From JANMGV01 sp037440405 (lineage in GTDB: Bacteria; Planctomycetota; Planctomycetia; Pirellulales; Pirellulaceae), in assembly GCA_037440405.1 (NCBI GenBank), contig JBBIUE010000005.1:1-64000 (forward strand): 64,000 bases of DNA, written 5' to 3'. The notes beneath the pieces are model-generated. The model saw only the letters and a list, made by a program, of their open reading frames with translations. It did no database searches and was not told the origin of the DNA. Positions 45,777-55,707 of this stretch are shown piece by piece; position 1 is the first letter of the stretch; the number at the start of each line of letters is the position of its first letter. The position numbers and the translations under genes were made by a program.

Positions 45777-48700
45777 ATGCAATCTCACCCATCCTATTTA
45801 GAATTTGTTCGTGCGAATTCGTTTTCACCTTCCAAGCCATGGAACTCCATTACAGTTGCGACGACATTCTCATTCGGTGGTCGACTGATTGGATGCATCG
45901 CTTGCTCGATTTGGGCCGCATTCTCTCTGAATGCCGCATTGGCGATCGAAGACCAGAAATCGCTGCACTCGTTCGAAGTCATCAAGTTGACCGATGTTTA
46001 CTTCGCCGAAGGAGCGAACGCGGGAGACCTGGACGGCGATGGGATCCCCGACGTCGTCTACGGTCCCTATTGGTGGAAAGGTCCCGACTACCAGGAACGC
46101 CATGAAATCTATCCGCCCGTGCCACAGAATATGGAAGGCTATGCCGACCACTTTTTCAATTGGATTCACGATTTTGATGGCGATGGGTGGAGTGACATTT
46201 TCGTGGTCGGTTTTCCAGGAACGCCGGGATACGTCTATCAGAATCCTGGCCCCAACGGTTGGACGAGTCATTGGAAGAAGCATCGGGTGTTCGACGCTGT
46301 ATCCAATGAAGCGCCCGTTTTGAAGAACATCGTGGGGGACGACCGTCCCGAGTTGATCTGCGCATTCGACGGCTATTTTGGGTTCGCGACGATCGACTGG
46401 GACAACCCTTTTGCCAAGTGGCAGTTCCATCCGATTTCGGAAAAAATTGCTCCGGTTCCTTTTGGGCACGGTCTTGGTGTTGGCGATGTCAACGGAGACG
46501 GTCTTCACGACTTGCTTTGGTCAGATGGATGGTTCGAGCAGCCGAAGGACAATGCTCTTTCATCACGATGGCAGCTTCACAGTCACCGCTTCACGACAGC
46601 CTACGGTGGAGCCGAAATGTACGCTTACGATGTCAATGGTGACGGACGGAATGACATCATCACGAGCCAAGCCGCGCACGATTTTGGATTGGCTTGGTAT
46701 GAACAAGTCCGTGACGGGGACGATATTCAGTTTCGCGAACAATTAATCATGGGAGACCGCCCAGAGAAGAGCAAATATGGTCTCGTTTTTAGTGAATTGC
46801 ATTCCGTTGCGTTAGCCGACGTGAACGGCGATGGATTGCTGGACATCCTGACCGGCAAAACGTATTACTCGCACCATCGCTCCAGTCCGATGTGGGACGC
46901 AGGGGCTGTCGTTTATTGGTTCCAACTCGATCGCAGTGGCGGCGAAATTGACTGGATTCCTTTCCAAGCTGCGGCAGACACAGGGATTGGTCGCCAGATA
47001 TCCATGGTGGATGTAAACAATGACGGTCTATTGGACATCGTTGTTGGAGGCATGAAGGGCGCCCATGTTCTGGTTCATCGCGTCACAGAGGTTGATGAGG
47101 CCGTGTGGCAAGCAGCCCAACCCAAGAAGTTTGAGGCATCAACCAAAAGCGCTTTGCAAACCGAAAGTCTTCGTCTTACGAATCGCGGGAGAGTAGCCGG
47201 GGCAGTCGAAGGAGAGAGCTTTCGAATTCATTCGCTTACCGGAGGAGACGCCGGTCCACAGGATATGAGCGGCTTTTCTCGCGGGCGATGGAGCAATCAA
47301 TCGCAATTATGGTGGACGGGTGGAAAGCCGGGAGATCGACTCGATCTCCAGTTTCAAGTGCCTGACGAAGGGAAGTACACGATCGCTGCCGGCTTCACGA
47401 AAGCTCGCGACTATGGCATGGCTCAGGTACTGATCGACGGTGAGCCTCTCACAGAACCCATCGATTTCTTCAATTACCCTGACGTCATCCACACCGGTTT
47501 GATTCGCCTTGGCGAACGATCGCTCCGAGAAGGCAACCACACCTTTTCTTTGAAGATCACCGGAGCCAACCCTGCCGCTCTCCCTGCTTATATGGTGGGG
47601 CTCGATTTTATCCTCGTTAGGGATGAGCAAGGTAACGCCGTTCGGATGACGCGATCCCGTGATGAACAGTTATCGATTCAAGCAGAGACAGGCGTCGAAC
47701 CAACTCTTAGTTTCGAGACGGGCGATTTGAGAGGATGGTCCGTCGAGGGAAATGCTTTTGCAAAACAGCCTGTTCGCGGAGATACCGTCTTTGCTCGCCG
47801 CAAAGACATGAAGAGCAATCACGCTGGCGACTTCTGGATTGGTAGTTACGAAATCGATGGCGATGCCGTTACAGGGGTTATGACATCGAATCCCTTTAAG
47901 GTAACGTCTCCTTGGGGGACGTTTCTGGTGGGCGGTGGAAGTTCGCCAGAGACTCGCGTTGAAATCGTCGAGGCCGAAACGAACAAGGTTCTACTGAAAG
48001 CGAATGGCAGAAACGTCGAGAACATGGAACGAGCAGTCGTCGATCTGCGTTCTCACGTCGGAAAGTCGATTTACATTCGGATTGTCGATCAGAGCACTGG
48101 GGGGTGGGGCCACATCAACTTTGATGATTTCCGATTTCATGATGATCAACCGGGCGAACCCACCAAGTCATTTGTCGAACTTGTTCCTGATGAGTATCCG
48201 TTCGCGGGACTGGCGGCCGAGGATGCTGCAAAGGCGATGGTGCTCCCTGATGGTTTTCAAGCGATTGTCGGAGCGAGTGAGCCACACGTTTTGCAGCCGA
48301 TCGCCATGGCGATCGATGATCGAGGTCGCGTTTGGATCGCAGAGGCCTACGAGTATCCCGTTCGTGCGGCCGACGGCAAGGGTCGCGATCGTATCCTGAT
48401 TTTTGAAGACACCAATGGCGACGGTCGCCTCGATAAGAGAACTGTGTTCACGGAAAACTTGAACTTGGTCAGTGGCTTGGAGCTCGGTTTCGGGGGTGTG
48501 TGGATTGGAGCGGCTCCATATCTCCTTTTTATTCCGGATCGAAATCGTGATGATGTGCCTGATGGACCACCGGAAGTCTTGCTGGATGGCTGGGGATATC
48601 AGGACACCCATGAGACACTGAATGCATTCATCTGGGGGCCGGATGGCTGGTTATACGGGTGCCACGGCGTATTCACGCACTCAAGGGTCGGCAAGCCTGG

Positions 48701-51626
48701 AACACCGAACGAGAAGCGGCAACCCATCAACGCCGGCATCTGGAGATATCATCCCACCCGCCATGAATTCGAAGTCTTTGCTCATGGAACGAGCAATCCC
48801 TGGGGTGTTGACTTCAATGACCATGGGCAGGCATTTTGCACTGCCTGCGTCATCCCTCACCTGTTCCACATCATTCAGGGTGGGCGCTACAACCGGCAGG
48901 CAGGTAATCATTTCAACCCGTACACCTATGATGACATTAAGACCATCGCCGACCATTTGCATTACTTGGGAGCGAATCCCCATGGTGGCAATAACAAATC
49001 CGATCAAGCAGGTGGAGGGCACGCTCACGCCGGCGCCATGATTTACCTGGGAGGAACCTGGCCCGAGCAATACCGCAATCAGATATTCATGAACAACATC
49101 CACGGCCAGCGTCTCAATGTTGACCTGCTCGAGGCAAATGGTTCCGGTTATGTCGGGAAGCACGGTCCTGATTTCCTTTTGACTCGAGATGCAGCCTCAC
49201 AGATTTTGAACTTGCGCTATGGCCCCGACGGTCAAGCCTGGATGATCGACTGGTATGACATGCAAGCCTGCCACTTGAATGATCCGGCAAAGCACGACCG
49301 CAGCAATGGCCGTATCTATAAGATCGTTTTTGGCCAACCCAAAAAGGTCGAAGTAGATCTGGCTACTTGGGATGACCTTCGCCTGGCGCGATGTGTTGAA
49401 GAGACGAATGATTGGTACGTTCGGCACGCGCGAAAACTCCTTCAGGAGCGGGCCGCCAGTCGACCGATTGCGTCTGCGGCGATTGAGTACCTTCGAAAGG
49501 TCGCCACAACCCACGCCGATGACACTAGGCGTTTGCGTGCGATCTGGGCGCTTCACGTCGCAAATGCGCTTCCTTCCGATTTCTTGGCGGAGCTCTTCAA
49601 GGATACAAGTCCGTATGTACGCGGTTGGGCGATCCAACTGGGTTGCGAGCAGGAGCAATCGCTCACGCCAAGGCTATTGTCCATGTTAGAGGCGCAAGCG
49701 ATTGGCGATGATTCGCCGATCGTCCGACTTTACCTGGCATCGGCTGCTCAACGTCTTCCGTCTGCCAAACGATGGACGATTCTCGAAGGTTTGATTCAAC
49801 ATTCGCAGGATAAACAGGACCACAATCTACCGCTTATGTACTGGTATGCGGCGGAACCACTCGTCGACGTGGACCTTGGCAGGGCTCTTAAGTTCGCTTT
49901 GCAGTGTTCTGAGCATCAGCCAATGGTGCGCGACTTCCTGATGCGACGCATCGCCAACTCAGAAGGGGAAGGAGCCATTGAGTCGTTGGTAGCCGCCTTG
50001 GGATCAACTACGGAGCCCCAGACGTTGATCGCGTTCCTCGAAGCGATTCGCTCCGCACTGCGTGGCCAGCGTCAGGTGGCCCAGCCGAAGAGTTGGCCTG
50101 CTGCCTTTGCGGCATTGCAGCGAAGCGATACTCATGTCCGATTGCAAGCAGCGTCGCTGGGGGCCGTATTTGGTGACCCAAAAGCGAAATCACAATTGGA
50201 GGACTTTGCTCGGGACACGAGTTTGCCGCCGTCGGCTCGCCAGGAGGCAGCGACTACGCTGCTTACAATCCGCGACGCCGAATTGGCGTCAAAGCTGGAA
50301 ACCTGGTTGGATGATTCGGTTCTGCGAGTCGTTGCGCTTCGCGGCATGGCAGACATCGAGCTGCCAAATCTCGCCGTCGCTGCGGTCGAGCGGTATGCGC
50401 AGTTGGAATCTGCCGAGCGCCGCCAATTGATTGCTACATTGAGTTCTCGTAAGAACTACGCTCGGACGTTATTGGAAGCGATCGAGAGTAAGCATGTCGC
50501 CGCGACGGACCTTCCAGCTGATTTGGTTCGTCAAATGCTCGCCTTCGGAGACGCAGAGATTGAAAAGATGCTTTCTTCTGCCTGGGGTATGGTGCGGGAA
50601 ACGGAAGCGGATAAACGTCAATTGATCGACGAGTATTCCCAACTCGTTCAGAACGACGACCTTCCCGCTCCTGACTTGACTCTGGGTCGGGCTATCTTCG
50701 TTAAGACTTGCCAGCAGTGCCACGTGCTCTACGGCGTTGGAGGCCAAATCGGACCCGACCTGACCGGCTCGAATCGATCCAATCTCGAATACTTGCTCAG
50801 CAATATCGTCGATCCCAGTGCTGTCATGGCGAAGGAGTATCAACCTACGATCTTTCTTACGGACGGCGGGCGGACCATCGTTGGACTCATCCGCGAGGAG
50901 AATGCAAAGTCGATTACGATCCAAACCTCCACGGAATTGATCGATCTTCCGGTGGATGAGGTAGTGGATCGAAAACTGAGCGAGAAATCGATGATGCCCG
51001 ATGATCAATTGCGTCCGTTTTCGAAACATGAACTGCGATCTCTCTTCGCTTACCTGGCGGATAAACAACAGCACCCGCTTTTGTTGACGCGCGATACCGC
51101 GCCGCTCATGTTCAACAGAACGGACCTGACAGGTTGGCAGGGGAACTCGGAACTATGGTCGGTCGAAGATGGTCAGATTGTTGGTCGAACCAAAGGTCTG
51201 TCGGTCAATGAATTTCTCGTCAGCGATGTTTACGCCACTGATTTCCGGCTGGTCTTAGAAGTCAAGCTGACGCCAAACTCAGAGAATTCTGGAATCCAGT
51301 TTCGAAGCGAGCTGCTCGACCACGGTGACGTGAAGGGGTACCAAGCCGACATCGGCCAAGGTTGGTGGGGCAAGCTGTATGAAGAGCACGGTCGCGGTCT
51401 GCTTTGGGAGAAATCCGGTGAGGAGTTCGTCAAGCATAACGACTGGAACCGATACGAGATTGTCGCGAAAGGACATCATATTGAAACGTTTATCAACGGT
51501 CAGAAGTGTGTCGATATCGTCGATGATCATGGAGCGACCGGAGGCCGATTCGCGATCCAGTTGCATGCCGGCGGACCCATGGAGATTCGCGTGAAGAATA
51601 TCTCGATCGAACCCTATTCCGAATGA
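45777..51626 (+). CDS. giant multidomain FG-GAP / dehydrogenase-like / HEAT / cytochrome / DUF1080 protein
   Basis: The ATG at 45777 gives 1,949 residues; upstream codons in the same frame lie inside the preceding gene. A hydrophobic segment near residue 30-50 should export or anchor it. Domains in order: six FG-GAP-like Ca loops (GDLDGDGIPDVV at about 81, down to VDVNNDGLLDIV at about 411); two beta modules (about 470-800; the second resembles a GH32-associated module, GDLRGW); a six-bladed dehydrogenase-like region (about 824-1188, with DTNGDGRLD); HEAT-like helices (about 1198-1624); a class I haem motif CQQCH (about 1645); and a DUF1080 / 3-keto-disaccharide-hydrolase-like end (about 1768-1942, FNRTDLTGW). 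It probably acts on sugars outside the cytoplasm and passes electrons to the haem. Confidence 0.85.
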   Translation: MQSHPSYLEFVRANSFSPSKPWNSITVATTFSFGGRLIGCIACSIWAAFSLNAALAIEDQKSLHSFEVIKLTDVYFAEGANAGDLDGDGIPDVVYGPYWWKGPDYQERHEIYPPVPQNMEGYADHFFNWIHDFDGDGWSDIFVVGFPGTPGYVYQNPGPNGWTSHWKKHRVFDAVSNEAPVLKNIVGDDRPELICAFDGYFGFATIDWDNPFAKWQFHPISEKIAPVPFGHGLGVGDVNGDGLHDLLWSDGWFEQPKDNALSSRWQLHSHRFTTAYGGAEMYAYDVNGDGRNDIITSQAAHDFGLAWYEQVRDGDDIQFREQLIMGDRPEKSKYGLVFSELHSVALADVNGDGLLDILTGKTYYSHHRSSPMWDAGAVVYWFQLDRSGGEIDWIPFQAAADTGIGRQISMVDVNNDGLLDIVVGGMKGAHVLVHRVTEVDEAVWQAAQPKKFEASTKSALQTESLRLTNRGRVAGAVEGESFRIHSLTGGDAGPQDMSGFSRGRWSNQSQLWWTGGKPGDRLDLQFQVPDEGKYTIAAGFTKARDYGMAQVLIDGEPLTEPIDFFNYPDVIHTGLIRLGERSLREGNHTFSLKITGANPAALPAYMVGLDFILVRDEQGNAVRMTRSRDEQLSIQAETGVEPTLSFETGDLRGWSVEGNAFAKQPVRGDTVFARRKDMKSNHAGDFWIGSYEIDGDAVTGVMTSNPFKVTSPWGTFLVGGGSSPETRVEIVEAETNKVLLKANGRNVENMERAVVDLRSHVGKSIYIRIVDQSTGGWGHINFDDFRFHDDQPGEPTKSFVELVPDEYPFAGLAAEDAAKAMVLPDGFQAIVGASEPHVLQPIAMAIDDRGRVWIAEAYEYPVRAADGKGRDRILIFEDTNGDGRLDKRTVFTENLNLVSGLELGFGGVWIGAAPYLLFIPDRNRDDVPDGPPEVLLDGWGYQDTHETLNAFIWGPDGWLYGCHGVFTHSRVGKPGTPNEKRQPINAGIWRYHPTRHEFEVFAHGTSNPWGVDFNDHGQAFCTACVIPHLFHIIQGGRYNRQAGNHFNPYTYDDIKTIADHLHYLGANPHGGNNKSDQAGGGHAHAGAMIYLGGTWPEQYRNQIFMNNIHGQRLNVDLLEANGSGYVGKHGPDFLLTRDAASQILNLRYGPDGQAWMIDWYDMQACHLNDPAKHDRSNGRIYKIVFGQPKKVEVDLATWDDLRLARCVEETNDWYVRHARKLLQERAASRPIASAAIEYLRKVATTHADDTRRLRAIWALHVANALPSDFLAELFKDTSPYVRGWAIQLGCEQEQSLTPRLLSMLEAQAIGDDSPIVRLYLASAAQRLPSAKRWTILEGLIQHSQDKQDHNLPLMYWYAAEPLVDVDLGRALKFALQCSEHQPMVRDFLMRRIANSEGEGAIESLVAALGSTTEPQTLIAFLEAIRSALRGQRQVAQPKSWPAAFAALQRSDTHVRLQAASLGAVFGDPKAKSQLEDFARDTSLPPSARQEAATTLLTIRDAELASKLETWLDDSVLRVVALRGMADIELPNLAVAAVERYAQLESAERRQLIATLSSRKNYARTLLEAIESKHVAATDLPADLVRQMLAFGDAEIEKMLSSAWGMVRETEADKRQLIDEYSQLVQNDDLPAPDLTLGRAIFVKTCQQCHVLYGVGGQIGPDLTGSNRSNLEYLLSNIVDPSAVMAKEYQPTIFLTDGGRTIVGLIREENAKSITIQTSTELIDLPVDEVVDRKLSEKSMMPDDQLRPFSKHELRSLFAYLADKQQHPLLLTRDTAPLMFNRTDLTGWQGNSELWSVEDGQIVGRTKGLSVNEFLVSDVYATDFRLVLEVKLTPNSENSGIQFRSELLDHGDVKGYQADIGQGWWGKLYEEHGRGLLWEKSGEEFVKHNDWNRYEIVAKGHHIETFINGQKCVDIVDDHGATGGRFAIQLHAGGPMEIRVKNISIEPYSE

Positions 51627-51667
51627 CCGCGATCACTTCGTTGGTTCAGCGAATGAAATAGAATTGC

Positions 51668-52642
51668 TCAATCCTCGAAGCGAGTTGCATATCCCTGTGG
51701 GCTGAGTTCACGGCCCAGCATCGACTCAAGATCGCGATTGTCATTCGCGAAACGTCGAATGACTTCGCACGCGACGGAATCGCTCATGCGAAGGCGATGG
51801 GGTGGCGTCATGAAACTGCCAGCGTGATCAACTACTCGAATCAGATCGCAAAGCCAAATGTAGCATTGCCTCGGCATAACCATCTTGGGCCAATAGCGTC
51901 CGTCGCGTTCCCTAGCGATGCAGCGGTTCACGATTTGAAGGACGCGGCCACCTCTTGAAGTAAGACCCGTGCGACGAACAATAAAATTCCCATGAAACGA
52001 GCGATGTTTCACTTCGAGAAAGTCGCAAATTTGATCCAATCATTTTTGACTGTCTTGTTGGAAATCGCACAACAGCAACGTCAGAACGCGATTCGCAAAT
52101 CGTTGTCGAAATTTGTCGATAATCTCCGCGAAGTAAGCTGCGAAATACTCTTGACCATCGTCTTGCTCTTCGAGCAATCGACGAACGAAATCATCAATGC
52201 TCAATGTTCCGCCTCCGAGCAGATACTGTGAGTAGGTTGACGTCAACATGTCCATATGGTTGCGCACGATCAAGAGGATTTTCGTTTCGGGCACGATCGA
52301 GCTAAGCATATCGATAACTTGATCCGTGCTCGATCGAGTCAATGCACGAAGTCCGAGCGTTGGATGGAACAGAGGCATGATGATGTGTTCATCGCTTTCG
52401 ACGGCAACCGAATTCCTCAGATCATGATTGAAGTATTTGGCGTATTCCTTGGCTGAAACGGAGGGACGTGGGAAAGGAGTAAAGTAGTTGCTCTTGAACA
52501 CCAAGAAGACTTCGGGGTGTTGTCGAAGAAAACTTTGAAGATAGGTGGAAGCGGCTTTTGCAAAGCCTACATGGATCATCGCCGGCAGGCGATTTTCAGC
52601 AATGGAGATCGACGAATTCGAAGAGTCGAAGACTTGGAGCAT
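51668..52642 (-). pseudogene. sulfotransferase interrupted by one in-frame TGA
   Basis: The 5' part (52642 to 52043, 200 codons) begins MIHVGFAKAASTYLQSFL (PAPS-binding 5'-PSB loop) and includes IVRNHMDMLTSTY (3'-PB site). It ends DFQQDSQK, then TGA at 52042-52040, and the same frame goes on with LDQICDFLEVKHRSF to 51668 (TTG directly after the TGA), giving about 323 codons. The residues across the TGA match the family pattern (acidic, then L-x-x-I-C-x-F-L), so a single base change, for example CGA to TGA, would restore it. TGA serves as a normal stop for cmk and other genes here, so recoding is unlikely. Probably a fresh pseudogene or a read error. Confidence 0.8.
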
Positions 52643-52777
52643 TATCGAGAAGTGGATTCAAGTTGCACTGCAGTTGTGGCTTGCTCGATGACGGGTCGCA
52701 TCTCGCGTCAACCCGTCAAACGTCGCCAACACAAATATTATAGGTCATGGATTTCCAACCCAATCATCCACGAAGCT

Positions 52778-54751
52778 CTACTTTTGATGAATTCCCAGCC
52801 TTTTCGCGATTTCCGCAACGTCATAAACGCAACCTCCCCATGTTCCGCCTCCAACGGCTTGCAGCAATGCCCAAAGTCTCGTGTCGTCTGGGAGTTGCGA
52901 ATCGGGTTGCAAATCGGGATGCATGGAACGCTCTGCAAGCACGGATGAACCAACGGCAGAATCGAAAATTTGATCTCCGGTACCAATGAAGTCGACACTT
53001 CCTTCGAGGTTCCTTGGATCAATCACGATGGAGATTCGATCTCCATCCCGCAGTTTCCCGATCGGACCGCCCGCGAGTCCTTCCGGCCCGACATGGCCGA
53101 CGCAAGCGCCCGTGCTGACACCAGAAAAACGAGCATCGGTCACCACAGCGACATGCTTGCCCCATTCAAGGTAGCGAAGCGCACTGGTAACTTGATAGGT
53201 TTCCTCCATTCCTGAGCCCATAGGTCCGCGCCCGGCCAAGATCAAAATATCTCCGGGATGAACTTTGGATTTTCCCTTTCCTTTGATGGCGGCAATCGCA
53301 TCTGACTCGCGCACGAAGACCTTCGCTGGCCCAGACTTTCGGTAAACACCGTCGGCATCCAATACGCTTGGATCGATCGAGGTCGATTTGATGACCGATC
53401 CTTCGGGACAAATGTTTCCCCGAGGAAAGCAAATGGTGCTGGTAATTCCCATCGACCGCGCTTTGTCGGGGCCAAGGATCACTGCATCGGGGTCAATCCC
53501 ATCAAGCTCGGTAAGCAGCTTGCGCAGTTCCAATCGACGCTTTGAATGCTCCCATGAATCTAAAATCTCATTCCAAGTGAGGCCAGTAATAGTCCTGGCC
53601 TCGCAACGAGCTATTCCCATCTTCCGCAAGTGGAGCATCACCTCGGGCACTCCGCCGGCCATGAACAGCCGAATCGTTGGGTGTCCAACCGGCCCATTGG
53701 GCAGGACGTCGACGAACCTACCGACCTGCTGGTTGATTGCGATCCAATCGTCGATGATAGGACGCTTCAAGCCCGCCGAAAAAGCAATCGCAGGAACATG
53801 CAAAAGCAGGTTCGTTGAACCACCACATGCTGCATGAACTGCCATCGCATTGTAGATCGAATCCTCCGTAAGGATATCTCCCAGCACAAGCTTCTCTTGA
53901 TCCATGTCCCACGAAGCCCGCGCGCTGGCTTTGGCCATTTCCAACCAGATGGGTTGACCGCTGGGAGCGAGGGCAGCGTGCGGAACCGTCATGCCCATAG
54001 CTTCGGCAATGACTTGACTGGTCGCGGCTGTTCCAAGAAACTGGCAACCTCCACCTGCTGAGCCGCAGGCACGGCATCCCTGGGCAGCCGCTTCTTCGAG
54101 CGAGAGTTGTCCCTGTGCAAATCTTGCTCCGATGGTTTGAACCTTTCCTAAGTCCTCGGCATCTCGAGCTGGTAACGTCACGCCTCCGGGTACGATAACG
54201 CAAGGTAGTTCTTTACTTCCCGCCAATGCCATCATCATCGCCGGCAAGCCTTTGTCGCAGGTGGCAATGCCAAGCACGCCTCGCCGAGTCGGCAGGGAAC
54301 GAATCAATCGACGAAGGACGATAGCGGCATCATTGCGGTAGGGGAGTGAGTCGAACATGCCCGACGTTCCCTGCGTACGGCCATCGCAAGGGTCGCTGAC
54401 CGTCGCTGCGAATGGCAGTCCGCCCAGTTGATCGATCACCGTCGCCGCTTCGCGAACGAGCAACCCAACCTCCCAGTGCCCAGTATGAAAACCCAAAGCA
54501 ATGGGTCGACCACTTTCGGCTCGAACGCCACCTTGAGTACTGAGCAGCAAGAACTGCGGATCGAGCATCCGCTCTGGTGACCAACCCATTCCAGCGTTTT
54601 GTGTCAAACCGAATAGATCGCCGCTGGACCACTGTTCGAGCATCTCATTGGACAGGGGCAAACTGCCTTTTGGGCCTTCGCCAACCGTCCGGATTTCGAG
54701 ATTAGGACTGTCGAATGTCAGCCAATCATCTAACTGAAATGCTCTCGTCAC
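52778..54751 (-). CDS. yjhG: YjhG/YagF-type sugar-acid dehydratase (IlvD/EDD family)
   Basis: A 657-residue member of the IlvD/EDD superfamily of the long YjhG type (D-xylonate and related aldonate dehydratase, forming 2-keto-3-deoxy acids). The starting region is FQLDDWLTFDSPNLEIRTVGEGPKG-like, as in YjhG; iron-sulfur ligand Cys residues are in SDPCDGRTQGT, IATCDKG and ACGSAGGGCQFLGTA. The substrate could be D-xylonate or another pentonate or hexonate. It starts at GTG, overlapping the epimerase stop as GTGA, so the two are co-translated. It is the last gene of the GH2-epimerase-dehydratase operon. Confidence 0.88.
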   Translation of the reverse strand: MTRAFQLDDWLTFDSPNLEIRTVGEGPKGSLPLSNEMLEQWSSGDLFGLTQNAGMGWSPERMLDPQFLLLSTQGGVRAESGRPIALGFHTGHWEVGLLVREAATVIDQLGGLPFAATVSDPCDGRTQGTSGMFDSLPYRNDAAIVLRRLIRSLPTRRGVLGIATCDKGLPAMMMALAGSKELPCVIVPGGVTLPARDAEDLGKVQTIGARFAQGQLSLEEAAAQGCRACGSAGGGCQFLGTAATSQVIAEAMGMTVPHAALAPSGQPIWLEMAKASARASWDMDQEKLVLGDILTEDSIYNAMAVHAACGGSTNLLLHVPAIAFSAGLKRPIIDDWIAINQQVGRFVDVLPNGPVGHPTIRLFMAGGVPEVMLHLRKMGIARCEARTITGLTWNEILDSWEHSKRRLELRKLLTELDGIDPDAVILGPDKARSMGITSTICFPRGNICPEGSVIKSTSIDPSVLDADGVYRKSGPAKVFVRESDAIAAIKGKGKSKVHPGDILILAGRGPMGSGMEETYQVTSALRYLEWGKHVAVVTDARFSGVSTGACVGHVGPEGLAGGPIGKLRDGDRISIVIDPRNLEGSVDFIGTGDQIFDSAVGSSVLAERSMHPDLQPDSQLPDDTRLWALLQAVGGGTWGGCVYDVAEIAKRLGIHQK

Positions 54752-55695
54752 GGATTTCCTCGTTGTCCAATACCCCAGCCAAAATCGTCGTCTTCGGCGA
54801 TCAGAATTTCCGTTTCAGCCATAACAAATGCCCTTCCCGTGATCTCAGGCAGAATCTTCGTCATCGCGGAGTCTGCCCATCGAAAGCTGGCTGAAAATCG
54901 ACTTCCGATAACGCTTTCTTGAATCCATTTCTCTCCTTCCTTCAGTTTTCTATCGGCGGCCAAACAGGCCAATTTCGCTGAAGTCCCAGTTCCACAAGGC
55001 GAGCGGTCGTAGGCCAATCCCGGACACAGTACGAAATTTCGCGAATGAGCACCTTCTGAGGCGCCCTCGTCGAATAACTCCACATGGTCGACTTCATGAA
55101 AACCTATCTCATTCACTCTGTGTCGAATGCGCGTGCTGAAATCGATCAGCGTCCGGCATGAAGTGCTGCTGATCGCGAACGTGGGATGCTTCACCAAGAA
55201 GAACCAATTGCCACCCCACGCAATATCGCCCAACACTTTTCCAATTCCCTCGACTTCCAGTTCGAGATCACAAGTTGATCGATAACTTTCGACATTGTAA
55301 ACGGTTACCTCACCATTCGGATGTAGCTCCGTTTTGACGATGCCTACAGGAGTGTCGATCCAAATGGTCCCCGGCTCAATCCGTTTCAAATGTCTTAGCG
55401 TCTCGATTACTCCGATCGTCCCGTGTCCGCACATCCCAAGATAGCCGACATTATTGAAAAAGATCACTCCATGATCGCATGATTCGTGAAATGGCTCAGT
55501 AAGCAACGCACCGACGATGACATCCGAACCGCGAGGTTCGCAACAACTGGCAGTTCGAAACGCATCAAATTGAACTCGAAATCGATCACGCTGTTCGGCG
55601 AGTGTACCTCCACCGAGTTCAGGCCCTCCGAGAAGGATGACTCGTGTCGGTTCGCCTCCCGTATGCGAATCGATGACTGTGATACGACGATACAT
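54748..55695 (-). CDS. proline racemase/4-hydroxyproline 2-epimerase family protein
   Basis: A 315-residue cofactor-free racemase-fold enzyme. The catalytic Cys pair is present: Cys89 in MCGHGT and Cys234 in DRSPCGTGTSAK. Cys at the second site (not Thr) is consistent with proline racemase or 4-hydroxyproline epimerase and not with trans-3-hydroxyproline dehydratase. It starts at ATG 12 bp after the GH2 gene and overlaps the dehydratase start. In the usual 4-hydroxyproline route an oxidase and a deaminase would be near; they are not, so an alternative role with the sugar-acid dehydratase is possible. Confidence 0.88.
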   Translation of the reverse strand: MYRRITVIDSHTGGEPTRVILLGGPELGGGTLAEQRDRFRVQFDAFRTASCCEPRGSDVIVGALLTEPFHESCDHGVIFFNNVGYLGMCGHGTIGVIETLRHLKRIEPGTIWIDTPVGIVKTELHPNGEVTVYNVESYRSTCDLELEVEGIGKVLGDIAWGGNWFFLVKHPTFAISSTSCRTLIDFSTRIRHRVNEIGFHEVDHVELFDEGASEGAHSRNFVLCPGLAYDRSPCGTGTSAKLACLAADRKLKEGEKWIQESVIGSRFSASFRWADSAMTKILPEITGRAFVMAETEILIAEDDDFGWGIGQRGNP

Positions 55696-55707
55696 GACTA
55701 AGCCGAA

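Noticed and set aside
51668..52039. Separate small protein downstream of the sulfotransferase
   Set aside because: Its first codon directly follows the TGA in the same frame and its residues continue the sulfotransferase pattern, so it is one broken gene.
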